64,000 nucleotides of DNA from contig NZ_QJTC01000003.1 of assembly GCF_003217575.1 (NCBI RefSeq), forward strand, positions 124,001-188,000, given 5' to 3'. Below, piece by piece: positions 49,668 through 59,043 of the stretch (position 1 is its first letter; every line of letters starts with the position of its first letter). The notes under the pieces were generated by a model. That model had not been told where the DNA came from and did not search any database. It was given only the letters and a program-made list of their open reading frames with translations. This stretch comes from Xylophilus ampelinus. Its GTDB lineage: Bacteria; Pseudomonadota; Gammaproteobacteria; Burkholderiales; Burkholderiaceae_C. Position numbers and translations under genes: made by a program.

Positions 49668-50490
49668 AGAGCGTGTTCAAAGTCTCCTGAGCGGCAAGGC
49701 CAGGAATGCCAAGTGGATGAACTGCAAACTGGTGTTGAGCCAGCGCTCGCAGTTTTTCCACAACCGCCGGTTTTTTCCAGCCAGGCGAAGCTGCGCTCGA
49801 CCACCCAACGCTGGGGCATGAGCTTGAAGGTCGCTCCTTTTGGCAATCTGCACGCTCACCTGCGCACCCAATGTCTCGCGCACACCGTGTGCGAAGAGCG
49901 CTCCCACGTAGCCGCTGTCGAACAGCACGCTTTTGACTTGCCCAAGGCTCGACCGGCAGCGCTCCCTTGCGATTTGTCACCTCCGCGGTCGTCACGGCCA
50001 CCGCATGCGGCAGGCCCTGCGTATCCACCGCGATATGGCGCTTGATGCCCGAGACTTGCTTGCCAGCGTCATAACCTTTCGAGCCCGCCGTGTCCGCGTT
50101 CTTCACGCTCTGCGCGTCGATGATCAAATAGCTGCTGCAGGCGTTGCGCCCCTGTCTCGCGCGGGCCGCGCCAACCCGATTTTTTTTAAAGCCTGCTCCA
50201 GCAGGCCGCCCCCTTCGCGCGGCTCGCTCCAGATGGTCCAGTACGAATGCACCGTGCGCCACTTCGGGAAATCCTCGGGCAGCATGCGCCACTGGCTAAC
50301 CGCTGCGCAGCAGATAGAGCAGCGCGCAGAACACCTCGTAGAGATCTACCCGCCGCGGACTGGTCTTCTTGCGCGCGCTCTCCAACAGCGGCTTGATGAT
50401 CTCGAATTGCGCCCGGCTCATGTCGCTCGGGTAGCTCTCTCTCATCCCCCAAGCGTCTCATACCTCCGGGGGAGACTTTGAATACGCTCT
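49668..50490. mobile_element. Decayed IS5-family insertion sequence
   Basis: An 823-bp element is bounded by near-perfect terminal inverted repeats: AGAGCGTGTTCAAAGTCTCC at the left and, inverted, AGAGCGTATTCAAAGTCTCC at the right. The length and the encoded transposase match the short IS5 group that uses a frameshift between two orfs. No matching target duplication was found at the ends (TAA against TCA), as expected for an old copy or one that recombined. Confidence 0.82.
49677..50445 (-). pseudogene. IS5-family transposase, multiply frameshifted
   Basis: The reading starts MRESYPSDMSRAQFEIIKPLLE at 50445, passes an A-run of eight that could allow programmed slippage, and continues as DAQSVKNADTAGSKGYDAGK, the DDE-type catalytic core. 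It ends with PQRWVVERSFAWLEK and ...LAFLALPLRRL. At least one premature stop (an extra base after LLYLLRSG, near 50300) and two or three later frame changes (one near 49850) break it, so it is inactive. Confidence 0.8.
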
Positions 50491-50876
50491 CAGAACATTC
50501 GGCCGCGCATCTTGGCGACCCGAAAGTCCACGAGGCACGAAGTCGTGCTCGAGGGCGGCTTGCGCGATATGCTCGGCGGCAGGCTTCGCGGGGTTGCCGG
50601 CCCTGGGCGCGGCATCGCCCGAGCAGGCTATGCGGCGGTCGACCGCACCGTTCATTTTCCCGCTTCGGGCGGAGATCTCTGCTGTCGGCATCGGACCAGG
50701 CGGTGCTGATAGGCAACCGGTGTCGTCGATCGATGCAGGCAGCTGAATTGGGCGGCTGATCTGCGCCATGTTGCGCGTATCCTCGCCCGCAAAGGCATCC
50801 TCTGCGGCCCTGTCGTTGCTGGCCTGGTGTCGACACGCAGTTTTGAGTGCATTCCCCAACTTTCCTCCCAGAATCC
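50491..50876. other. Spacer between the IS relic and bioB
   Basis: These 386 nt hold no gene I recognise. A minus-strand frame of 144 codons spans the whole stretch, starts inside bioB and ends in the insertion-sequence terminal repeat; its product matches no known family and could be the interrupted remains of a gene. The bioB promoter presumably lies here; no clear hexamers were found. Confidence 0.4.
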
Positions 50877-51914
50877 ATGACCGAGCTTTCATCGCCCCTC
50901 GCCCCCATCCATCCCGTCACCCTGCACCGCCCCGCCGCCAGGCCACCGGCGGCGCCCGCCCGCTGGTCGGTGGCCGAGGTGCAGGCGCTGTTCGAGAAGC
51001 CGCTGATGGACCTGCTGTTCCTGGCGCAGACGGTGCACCGCCAGCACTGGCCGGCGGGCGACATCGAGCTGGCCACGCTGCTGTCGGTCAAGACCGGCGG
51101 CTGCCCCGAGAATTGCGGCTACTGCCCGCAGTCGGCCGAGTTCGACACCGGCGTGAAGGCGCAGAAGCTGATGGAGGTGGACGAGGTGCTGCGGGCCGCC
51201 ACGGCGGCGCGCGACGCCGGCGCCACCCGCTTCTGCATGGGCGCCGCCTGGCGCGCGCCGAAGGACCGCGACATCGAGAAAATGGCGGTGCTGGTGGAGG
51301 CGGTCAAGGGCCTGGGCCTGCAGACCTGCGCCACCCTCGGCATGCTGGAGCCGCAGCAGGCGGTCGCCCTGCGCGATGCGGGCCTCGACTACTACAACCA
51401 CAACCTCGACACCGCGCCCGAGTACTACGGCGAGATCGTCGATTCGCGCACCTACCAGGACCGGCTCGACACCCTGGCCGCGGTGCGCGCGGCGGGCATC
51501 AGCGTCTGCTGCGGCGGCATCGTGGGCATGGGCGAATCGCCGGTGCACCGGGCCGGGCTGATCGCGCAGCTGGCCAACCTGGAGCCGTACCCCGAGTCGG
51601 TGCCGATCAACAGCCTGGTGCGGGTGCCCGGCACGCCACTGGCCGACGCGGCGCCGCTCGATCCGTTCGACTTCGTGCGGGTGATCGCGGTGGCCCGTAT
51701 CACCATGCCGACGGCGCGGGTGCGGCTCTCGGCCGGCCGTCAGCAGATGGGCGACGCGGTGCAGGCGCTGTGCTTCCTGGCCGGCGCCAATTCGATCTTC
51801 TACGGCGACAAGCTGCTGGTGACCGGCAACCCGGATGTCGAGGCCGACGTGCAACTGCTCGGCAAGCTCGGCCTGTCGGGCCGCAAGACCCAAGTGGCCG
51901 GCGACGGCCACTGA
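50877..51914 (+). CDS. bioB: Biotin synthase
   Basis: This 345-residue radical-SAM enzyme inserts sulfur into dethiobiotin. The CxxxCxxC cluster that binds the 4Fe-4S is C76, C80 and C83 in [13 protein letters not shown]. The second cluster ligands are expected in the TCATLGML and [11 protein letters not shown] segments, and [13 protein letters not shown] is typical of BioB. The start at 50877 has no strong Shine-Dalgarno sequence; the alternative codon ten residues upstream is not conserved in BioB. Other bio genes are absent from this window. Confidence 0.95.
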   Translation: MTELSSPLAPIHPVTLHRPAARPPAAPARWSVAEVQALFEKPLMDLLFLAQTVHRQHWPAGDIELATLLSVKTGGCPENCGYCPQSAEFDTGVKAQKLMEVDEVLRAATAARDAGATRFCMGAAWRAPKDRDIEKMAVLVEAVKGLGLQTCATLGMLEPQQAVALRDAGLDYYNHNLDTAPEYYGEIVDSRTYQDRLDTLAAVRAAGISVCCGGIVGMGESPVHRAGLIAQLANLEPYPESVPINSLVRVPGTPLADAAPLDPFDFVRVIAVARITMPTARVRLSAGRQQMGDAVQALCFLAGANSIFYGDKLLVTGNPDVEADVQLLGKLGLSGRKTQVAGDGH

Positions 51915-52131
51915 TGCGGTGACGTGGGCGGTGCGCTTCGCGCGACGCGCTGAAGCCGCCGCGCACCGAGTGGTTCCTGGCCGGCACCGAGCAGCGCTGC
52001 AGGAAGAGGCACGTATCGGGATGCGCGGGACGGGCGTACGGTAGCGGCGCCATGACACACGGGACGCCGCGCGCGGCCCCTCGCCCTAGAATCTGCCATC
52101 GCACCCTCGCAGTGCTCTGATCGCCTGCCTC

Positions 52132-54417
52132 ATGTCGCTTACCCCTTTTCGACGGGCATTGCCCCATTTGGCCGTTGCCCTGACGCTAGGCATAGGAACG
52201 CTGTTCGTGGCGGAAACGCTCTACAGCCGGCACGAATCGACCGCACTGGCGCAGCGCAACGGCCGCAACCTCTCCAACACGATCGAGGAGAACATCCGGC
52301 GCACGCTGGATTTCTACGACCGTTCGCTGCTCGGCCTGGTCGAAGAGCTGAACGATTCGTCCACCATGGCGCTGGCGCCCGGCGTGCGCAACCGGGTGCT
52401 GTTCGACAAGGCAATCACCACGACCGGCGTGTCCCAGGTATACGTGGTCGATGCGGAGGGCATCGTCCGGATTTCCAGCGTCAACCTGAGGCCCAATAAT
52501 CCCAACAGCCTGGCCTACCGCAGCTATTTTCAGGTGCACAAAAACAACCCCGACATAGGGCTCTACATCAGCGAGCCGATCGTGTCGCGGTTCGACGGGC
52601 AGCCCTCGGTGGTGGTGTCGCGCCGGCTCAAGGACAAGGACGGCGTGTTCCAGGGCGTGGTCGCCGCGACCATCGGCACCGAGTACCTCAGCGACCTGTT
52701 CAACCAGATCAACCTGGGCGCCGACGGCCGCATCACGCTTACCCGCGCCGATGACACCATCATCTCGCGTTTCCCGTACGAAAAGTCGCTGGTCGGGCAC
52801 GACCTGAGCAAGTCGCCGGTCATGAGCCATTTCCGCGCCACCGGGGAAGATTTTTTCTCGGAAACGTCGGCGATCGACGGCCAGAACCGCCTCTACAACC
52901 TCAAAAATTTCGATGGCTATCCCTTGACTATCGTCGTCGCGCAGGCCGCTTCGGTGGTTTATGCGGACTGGGTCCGCCGTTCCTGGCTGATGGGCGGCCT
53001 CACGCTCGTGATGATGCTGGCCTGCCTGGGTTTGGGACGCCTGTTCGTGCGTGAACTCGATGCGCGGCAACGCACCACCGAGCTGCTGCACGACGCCGAG
53101 CAGGACATGCGCACCATCCTGCACGGTCTGCCCGCGATGGTCGCGTACTGGGACCGTAAGCTCCGGATTCGGTTCGCCAACAACAGCTACCTGGAGAGCT
53201 TCGCCGAAACGCCCGAGCCGCCGCCGGTACGGCCTGGCGACACCGCTTTGCCGGCGGAGGCCGAAGGCCTGCGGCTCGCCGGTGCCAATGCCCACCACCT
53301 GCACCGCGCGCTGCAGGGCGAGGCGCGTGCCTTCGAGACGCCGCTGATCGACGGCGATGGCCTGCAGCGCCATGTGATGGTGAGCTTCGTGCCCGACCGG
53401 GCCGAGGGCAGCGGCGAGGTGCGCGGCGTGTTCGTGCAGGCCACCGACATCACCGAGCGCAAGCTGGCGGAAGACCGTCTGCTGGAGGAGAAGGAACGCT
53501 TCCGCGTGACGCTCGCCTCGATCGGCGATGCGGTGGTCAGCACCGATGCGCAGGGCCGCATCACCTACCTCAACCCGGTGGCCGAGCGGATCACCAGCTG
53601 GACCTCGGCTGACGCGATGGGCATGCCAGTCGAGTACGTGGTGCCGCTGCGCGAAGGCGCCTTCGACGGGCCCGACCGCAGCCCGATCCGCAACGCGCTG
53701 CAAAACGGCCAGGCGGTCGTCGCCAGCGCCAGCGGGACCCTGCTCAACCGGCACAGGGTGCGCTTCGACGTCGAGGACAGCGCCGCGCCGATCAAGGACG
53801 CGCACGGCGCGGTCGTCGGCGCGGTGATGGTGCTGCGCGACGTGACCCAGGCCCGCGCGATGGCGCTGCGCATGGCCCACCTCGCCCAGCACGACGCCCT
53901 GACCGGCCTGCCCAACCGGGTGCTGCTGGTCGACCGCGCCACCCAGGCGATCGCGCAGGCGGTGCGCGAAGGCACCGGCCTGGCCGTGATGTATATGGAC
54001 CTGGACCACTTCAAAAACATCAACGACTCGATGGGCCACCGCGCGGGCGACGAGCTGCTGGTGGCGTTCGCCGAGCGCATCTCGCGTGCGCTGCGCCAGA
54101 CCGATACCCTCAGCCGCCAGGGCGGCGACGAATTCGTGGTGCTGGCCTCGCTCGGGCACGACCCGAACGGCGGCAACGTGCTGGCCGGCGAGCTGGTGCG
54201 GCTCTGCGCCGAGCCCTTCGTGATCGAGGACCGGCGGCTTCAGGTGGGCACCAGCGTCGGCGTTGCGCTGTACCCGCACCACGGTCGCAGTTTCGAGGAA
54301 CTGGCGCGCCATGCCGACATCGCGATGTACGCGGCCAAGCGCGCCGGCCGCAGCCGCTTCACCGTATTCGACGCGTCACTCGAGATGCAGCAGCCGGGCG
54401 AGCCGGTCGGCACTTGA
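52132..54417 (+). CDS. Membrane sensor with Cache-like domain, PAS domains and GGDEF (diguanylate cyclase)
   Basis: This 761-residue protein has two membrane helices (about residues 10-28 and 285-307) flanking a periplasmic double-Cache-type sensory domain (VYVVDAEGIVRISS, SYFQVHKNNPDIGLYISEPI). Two PAS domains follow (about residues 325-445 and 460-580), the first with a helical coupling region (ITERKLAEDRLLEEKERF). The C-terminal GGDEF domain has SRQGGDEFVVL and an upstream RQTD inhibitory site, so it should be an active, product-regulated c-di-GMP synthase. No EAL domain follows. The ATG at 52132 begins a short cytoplasmic N-terminus. Confidence 0.92.
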   Translation: MSLTPFRRALPHLAVALTLGIGTLFVAETLYSRHESTALAQRNGRNLSNTIEENIRRTLDFYDRSLLGLVEELNDSSTMALAPGVRNRVLFDKAITTTGVSQVYVVDAEGIVRISSVNLRPNNPNSLAYRSYFQVHKNNPDIGLYISEPIVSRFDGQPSVVVSRRLKDKDGVFQGVVAATIGTEYLSDLFNQINLGADGRITLTRADDTIISRFPYEKSLVGHDLSKSPVMSHFRATGEDFFSETSAIDGQNRLYNLKNFDGYPLTIVVAQAASVVYADWVRRSWLMGGLTLVMMLACLGLGRLFVRELDARQRTTELLHDAEQDMRTILHGLPAMVAYWDRKLRIRFANNSYLESFAETPEPPPVRPGDTALPAEAEGLRLAGANAHHLHRALQGEARAFETPLIDGDGLQRHVMVSFVPDRAEGSGEVRGVFVQATDITERKLAEDRLLEEKERFRVTLASIGDAVVSTDAQGRITYLNPVAERITSWTSADAMGMPVEYVVPLREGAFDGPDRSPIRNALQNGQAVVASASGTLLNRHRVRFDVEDSAAPIKDAHGAVVGAVMVLRDVTQARAMALRMAHLAQHDALTGLPNRVLLVDRATQAIAQAVREGTGLAVMYMDLDHFKNINDSMGHRAGDELLVAFAERISRALRQTDTLSRQGGDEFVVLASLGHDPNGGNVLAGELVRLCAEPFVIEDRRLQVGTSVGVALYPHHGRSFEELARHADIAMYAAKRAGRSRFTVFDASLEMQQPGEPVGT

Positions 54418-54529
54418 GCCGGTGCGGGCGACCGGCCCGCAGGAAACAATGTCCCGCGCCGGACAAGAAAATTCGGCGCGCCCGCCGCCGTGCCGTCCTA
54501 CGATGGCGCCCGACCCCGAAGGAGCCCGC

Positions 54530-55687
54530 GTGCCCGATCTCTCCCGCATCACCTGCATCGAGGACTTGCGCCGCGTCGCCCGGCGCCGGGTGCCGAAGAT
54601 GTTCTACGACTACGCCGATTCGGGCGCCTGGACCGAGCGCACCTACCGCGCCAACGAAAGCGATTTCCAGAAGATTTTGCTGCGCCAGCGGGTGGCGGTG
54701 AACATGGAGAACCGCAGCACCCGCACCACCATGGTCGGGCAGGAGGTCGCGATGCCGGTGGCGATCGCGCCCACCGGCCTCACCGGCATGCAGCATGCCG
54801 ACGGCGAGATCCTGGGCGCCCGCGCGGCCAAGGCCTTCGGCATTGCGTTCACCCTCTCGACCATGAGCATCTGCTCGCTGGAGGACGTGGCCGAGGCCAC
54901 CGGGCGGCACCCGTTCTGGTTCCAACTCTACATGATGCGCGACCGCGATTTCATCGAGCGGCTGATCGACCGGGCCAAGGCCGCCAATGTCACCGCGCTG
55001 CAGTTGACGCTCGACCTGCAGATCCTGGGCCAGCGCCACAAGGACATCAAGAACGGCCTCACCGCGCCGCCCAAGCCCACGCTGAAGAACCTGCTGAACC
55101 TGGCCGCCAAGCCGCACTGGTGCTGGGGCATGCTGGGCACCAAACGCCGCACCTTCGGCAACATCGCGGGCCATGCCAAGGGCGTGGACGACCTGTCGTC
55201 GCTGTCGTCGTGGACGGCGCAGCAGTTCGATCCGCAGCTCAACTGGGGCGACGTCGAGTGGATCAAGAAGCGCTGGGGCGGCAAGCTGGTCCTCAAGGGC
55301 ATCATGGACGCGGAGGACGCGCGCCTGGCGGTCGACAGCGGCGCCGACGCGCTGATCGTCAGCAACCACGGCGGCCGCCAGCTCGACGGCGCGCCGTCGT
55401 CTATCGCGGAGCTGCCGGCGATCGCGCAGGCGGTGGGCTCGGAGATCGAGGTGTGGATGGACGGCGGCATCCGCAGCGGCCAGGACGTGCTGAAGGCCCG
55501 CGCGCTGGGCGCCCGCGGCACGCTGATCGGCCGCAGCTTCCTCTACGGCCTGGGTGCCTACGGCGAGGCCGGCGTGACCCGCGCGCTGCAGATCATCCAC
55601 AAGGAACTCGACATCACCATGGCCTTCTGCGGCCGCACGCGGATCGACACGGTCGACAGCAGTATCCTGCTGCCCGGCACTTTCTGA
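54530..55687 (+). CDS. lldD: FMN-dependent L-lactate dehydrogenase / alpha-hydroxy-acid oxidase
   Basis: This 385-residue flavoprotein oxidises L-lactate to pyruvate and passes electrons to the respiratory chain. The family active site is visible: H280 in SNHGGRQLDGAPSS, TLDLQILGQRHKD, and the FMN-binding WMDGGIRSGQDV and GARGTLIGR segments. The GTG start at 54530 follows AAGGAG at good spacing; an ATG nine codons upstream lacks one. The extra hydrophobic loop (residues about 180-220) fits membrane-associated LldD. It stands alone, with no lldP or lldR nearby, so substrate preference within the family is not certain. Confidence 0.9.
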   Translation: MPDLSRITCIEDLRRVARRRVPKMFYDYADSGAWTERTYRANESDFQKILLRQRVAVNMENRSTRTTMVGQEVAMPVAIAPTGLTGMQHADGEILGARAAKAFGIAFTLSTMSICSLEDVAEATGRHPFWFQLYMMRDRDFIERLIDRAKAANVTALQLTLDLQILGQRHKDIKNGLTAPPKPTLKNLLNLAAKPHWCWGMLGTKRRTFGNIAGHAKGVDDLSSLSSWTAQQFDPQLNWGDVEWIKKRWGGKLVLKGIMDAEDARLAVDSGADALIVSNHGGRQLDGAPSSIAELPAIAQAVGSEIEVWMDGGIRSGQDVLKARALGARGTLIGRSFLYGLGAYGEAGVTRALQIIHKELDITMAFCGRTRIDTVDSSILLPGTF

Positions 55688-55809
55688 GCCGGCGGGGCCG
55701 CGTGCCGGCTCCTACGCCGGTGGCCGCCCTGCGCCGACAGGCGGCAACGGAGGCCCCGACGAGAGTAGACGTACTTGCCCGCAAGGGCGCAACTTCTACA
55801 GGAGCACCC

Positions 55810-56118
55810 ATGGCACAAGCATCCGGCGGCGGCGACGACGACCGCGCCGCATCCCCCGTTTCCGACGCCACCGCAGCGGCCAAGCCCGACGCGGTAGGCC
55901 CGCACGACGAGGGCCAGCTCCCGGGCGGCATCGTCGATGGCGGCTCGGCCGGCGACCGCCAGGCGATCGACCTGGAAGACGACGAAATCTATTCCGGCCG
56001 CGGCAACGGTGCCGGCAAGGGTGGCACCACGCACGCGCCCGGCGGCGACAGCGGCCGGCTCGGCCCGCCGTCCGAGCAACTTTCGGATCGCAACGAACCT
56101 AGCGACCGCCGTGGTTGA
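55810..56118 (+). CDS. Hypothetical disordered protein, 102 residues
   Basis: The product is rich in Gly, Asp, Ala and Ser with few hydrophobic residues (GGGDDDRAASPVSDATAAAK, DLEDDEIYSGRGNGAGKGG), which indicates an intrinsically disordered acidic protein without signal peptide or cysteines. An AGGAG lies 6 nt upstream of the ATG. Its stop overlaps the GTG of the next gene, so the two are probably coupled. Function unknown. Confidence 0.6.
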   Translation: MAQASGGGDDDRAASPVSDATAAAKPDAVGPHDEGQLPGGIVDGGSAGDRQAIDLEDDEIYSGRGNGAGKGGTTHAPGGDSGRLGPPSEQLSDRNEPSDRRG

Positions 56119-56515
56119 CGGCTTCTCGCCCGACCCGTCGGGGAGCGCGGTGACCACGCCGCGTTCCGAGGTGCTCGACGCGTGGGGCGGTGCCGCAGAC
56201 GCCGATATCTTCCTGCCCACCCGCTACGCCGGTGCGGTACTGGTCTGCGCAAAGTGCGAAAAGCGCGACAAGGGGCCGCGCAAGCTGACCACGAAGACCC
56301 TGCGGTTCGAACTGCGCCAGGCGCTGGGGGGCGGCCGGTCGAAGCTGCGCATCGTGCAGACCTCGTGCCTCGGCCTGTGCCCGAGGAAGGCGATCGCGGT
56401 GGCCGCGGTCACGCCCGAAGCGGGATCGGTGCTGGCGGCCGTGCGCCGCGAACGCGATGTTCCGGCACTGGCGGCCGGGCTGGTGGCGGCCGCCCCCACT
56501 ACCCCGCACATCTGA
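56111..56515 (+). CDS. Thioredoxin-like [2Fe-2S] ferredoxin-type protein
   Basis: This 134-residue protein shows the four cysteines of the thioredoxin-like 2Fe-2S ferredoxin fold: CAKCEKRDKG (about residues 41-44) and VQTSCLGLCPRKAI (about 83-87). The Cys-X-X-Cys and Cys-X3-Cys arrangement and the positively charged middle (RKLTTKTLRFELRQ) match that family, seen in NuoE-like and CbiX/CooB-type small proteins. The GTG start overlaps the preceding stop. A redox partner was not identified. Confidence 0.78.
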   Translation: MVDGFSPDPSGSAVTTPRSEVLDAWGGAADADIFLPTRYAGAVLVCAKCEKRDKGPRKLTTKTLRFELRQALGGGRSKLRIVQTSCLGLCPRKAIAVAAVTPEAGSVLAAVRRERDVPALAAGLVAAAPTTPHI

Positions 56516-56606
56516 CCGCGCTAGACAGACGGGCTGCTGAACCGCCCGCGCGGGTTACGCTTCGCCTCCGATTTCCCGACGGCTCCCCCCGGGCCGCGCC
56601 CTTCGC

Positions 56607-57536
56607 ATGTCCCTCATCGCCACCGCCGCCTGGGCGTGGATTCCCATCGTACTTTGGGCCGCGCTGTCACAGACCGTGCGTAACGCGGCGCAGCGCACGC
56701 TGACAGCCGAAATCGGCACGCTGGCCGCCACGCTGGTGCGCTTTCTCTACGGCCTGCCGGTGGCGGGTGCGGCGGTCGCAGCGCTGTGCCTCTGGGGCGA
56801 CGGCCTGGCGCCGCGCTTCGGATGGGGCTATGCGTGCTGGATCGCGCTGGGTGCCGTTGCCCAGGTGGTAGCCACCGCCCTGCTGCTGCTGGGCATGAAG
56901 GAGCGTAACTTCATCCTGGCGGTGGCCTATTCCAAGACCGAGGTGCTGCAGGTCGCGCTGTTCTCCAGCGTGTTGCTGCACGAGCTGCCCGGCGCGGTGA
57001 CGATGTTGGCGATGTTCGCCGCCACGGCAGGCGTGCTGCTGCTGTCGCTGCCACCGGGCCCGCTGCGCGGCAAGGGGAACGGGCCGTTCCGGCAGGGTCG
57101 GTCGCTGTGGTACGGGTTAGTTTCGGGCGCCTGCTTCGCGCTCGCCAGCGTCGGGTTCCGCGGGGCGTCGCTGTCGCTGGGCGACGGCATCGCGCCGTGG
57201 ACGGCCGGCGCCTGGGGCGTGCTCTGGGCGCAGCTGCTGCAGAGCCTGCTGCTGGGCGGCTGGCTGGCGGTGCGGCAGCCTGCGGCGCTCGGCGGGGTGT
57301 TGCGCTCATGGCGGCTGTCGGCGTTGGCCGGGTCGATGGGCGCGATGGCGTCGCTCGCCTGGTTCACCGCCTACGCGATGCGCCCGGCGGCCGAAGTGCG
57401 CACCCTGGGCCTGGTCGAGGTGCTGTTCAGCTACCTGGTGTCGCGCCGGGTGTTCCGCGAGAGCCTGACCCGTGCCGAGACGCTCGGCCTGGGCCTTGTG
57501 GGGGTAGGCCTGGTGGCGATCTGCACCCGGCTGTAG
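56607..57536 (+). CDS. DMT-superfamily (EamA) transporter
   Basis: This 309-residue protein has ten predicted transmembrane helices arranged as two EamA repeats (first half to about residue 150, second from LVSGACFALASVGFRG). The second repeat carries EVRTLGLVEVLFSYLVSRRVFRE, typical of this family of metabolite exporters. Its ATG lies about 90 nt after the preceding stop. Substrate unknown. Unlike the transporter at 45331-46223 it is intact. Confidence 0.9.
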   Translation: MSLIATAAWAWIPIVLWAALSQTVRNAAQRTLTAEIGTLAATLVRFLYGLPVAGAAVAALCLWGDGLAPRFGWGYACWIALGAVAQVVATALLLLGMKERNFILAVAYSKTEVLQVALFSSVLLHELPGAVTMLAMFAATAGVLLLSLPPGPLRGKGNGPFRQGRSLWYGLVSGACFALASVGFRGASLSLGDGIAPWTAGAWGVLWAQLLQSLLLGGWLAVRQPAALGGVLRSWRLSALAGSMGAMASLAWFTAYAMRPAAEVRTLGLVEVLFSYLVSRRVFRESLTRAETLGLGLVGVGLVAICTRL

Positions 57537-57581
57537 GAGGCGCGCAAGACCCGACGCCTGCGGCGGACCGCCGGCGTCGCT

Positions 57582-58841
57582 ATGCTCGGCCGGGTGAATC
57601 CGCTTCCGCGCCGCATCGCCCACCTCGACATGGACGCCTTCTTCGCGTCGGTCGAACTGCTGCGCTATCCGCAGCTAAAGGGCCTGCCGGTGGTGATCGG
57701 CGGCGGCCGGCGGCGCGACGACGATGCATTGCTGGCCCATGCGCCCGACGGCGACCTGGCCGCGATCCCGGTCGATGCGTTTGCGCGGCTCGGCGGCTAT
57801 GCCGGCCGGGGCGTGGCCACCACCGCCACCTATGCGGCGCGGCAGTTCGGCGTCGGCTCGGCGATGGGGCTGATGAAGGCGGCCAAGCTGTGCCCGCAGG
57901 CGATCCTGCTGCCGGTGGATTTCGACCGTGTGCGGCACTTCTCACGCACCTTCAAGACCACCATCCTGGAGATCGCGCCGGTGATGGAGGACCGCGGCAT
58001 CGACGAGGTGTATATCGACTTCACCGACGTGCCCGGCGGCCAGCGCGACGGCGGCCGGGCGCTCGCCCGGCTGATCCAGAAGAGCATCCTGGCGGCGACC
58101 GGCCTGACCTGCTCGGTGGGCGTGGCGCCCAACAAGCTGCTGGCCAAGATGGCGAGCGAGTTCGACAAACCCAACGGCATCTCGGTCGTCGGCCCCGACG
58201 ATCTGGAGACCCGCATCTGGCCGCTACCGGCCCGCAAGATCAACGGCATCGGACCGAAGGCCGACGGCAAGCTGGAGCGCTTCGGCATCCGCACCATCGG
58301 CGAGCTGGCGCGCCAGCCGACCGACTGGCTGATGGCGAACTTCGGCAGATCGACCGGCGCCTGGATGCATGCCGTGGCCTGGGGCCGCGACGACCGGCCG
58401 GTGGTGACCGAGAGCGAGCCGGTCTCGATGAGCCGCGAGACCACCTTCGAGCGCGACCTGCACCCGGTGCGCGACCGGGCCGAGCTGGGCGCGATCTTCA
58501 CCGCGCTTTGCGAGAAGGTGGCGGCCGACCTGCAAAGGAAGGGCTATGTCGGCAAGACCATCGGCATCAAGCTGCGCTACGACGACTTCCGCATCGCTAC
58601 CCGCGACCAGACGATCGCGGTGCCGACCGACGACGCCGCGGCGATCCGCCAGGCCGCCGGCCAGTGCTTGAAGCGGGTGCCGCTGCTGCGGCGGCTGCGC
58701 TTGCTGGGCGTGCGGGTGGGGACGCTGTCGCGGCCAAATGCGGCGCACGTGCAGGACGAGACATCGAATATGCCCGTAGCCGGCTATACACGACGGCTTG
58801 TTGCTATTAAAAAAGAAGCAGATCATCCCCAGTTGTTCTGA
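57582..58841 (+). CDS. dinB: DNA polymerase IV (Y-family, DinB)
   Basis: This 419-residue translesion polymerase has the palm catalytic acids in HLDMDAFFASVE (residues about 15-25) and IDEVYIDFTD, and the helix-hairpin-helix segment around KINGIGPKADGKLERFGI. The finger region has an insertion relative to E. coli (GGRRRDDDALLAHAPDGD-type stretch, about 35 residues). The C-terminal HPQLF could act as a beta-clamp-binding tail. The last 15 codons run through a copy of the AT-rich repeat motif (58801-58820), coding LVAIKKEAD. Start ATG at 57582. No LexA site was found upstream. Confidence 0.9.
   Translation: MLGRVNPLPRRIAHLDMDAFFASVELLRYPQLKGLPVVIGGGRRRDDDALLAHAPDGDLAAIPVDAFARLGGYAGRGVATTATYAARQFGVGSAMGLMKAAKLCPQAILLPVDFDRVRHFSRTFKTTILEIAPVMEDRGIDEVYIDFTDVPGGQRDGGRALARLIQKSILAATGLTCSVGVAPNKLLAKMASEFDKPNGISVVGPDDLETRIWPLPARKINGIGPKADGKLERFGIRTIGELARQPTDWLMANFGRSTGAWMHAVAWGRDDRPVVTESEPVSMSRETTFERDLHPVRDRAELGAIFTALCEKVAADLQRKGYVGKTIGIKLRYDDFRIATRDQTIAVPTDDAAAIRQAAGQCLKRVPLLRRLRLLGVRVGTLSRPNAAHVQDETSNMPVAGYTRRLVAIKKEADHPQLF
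58801..58820. repeat. AT-rich palindrome copy inside the dinB 3' end
   Basis: The motif ttgctattaaaaaagaagca shares the TTGCTATTAAAA half of the other copies but lies in coding sequence, about 20 nt before the dinB stop. Its second arm is weak. Confidence 0.45.
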
Positions 58842-59043
58842 GCGGTCCTGAGGCCGGTGGTCGCCAGGACCATGGCACCGCGGCCCGGGACCGGGGCAAG
58901 GCATCGCGCGGGCCGAGTTCGAGCGGAGCCCTGACGCGCGGCGCGCGCACCGCGCCTGCCGCCGCATTCCTACACCGTCGCGCGGTGTGCTGGGGTGTAG
59001 TGCAGGGCTTTCGGTGCCCGCACCGCTCCTTTTTCACTGCGCC

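Noticed and set aside
51915-52131. A terminator after bioB
   Set aside because: No stable stem followed by a T-run could be found in this spacer.
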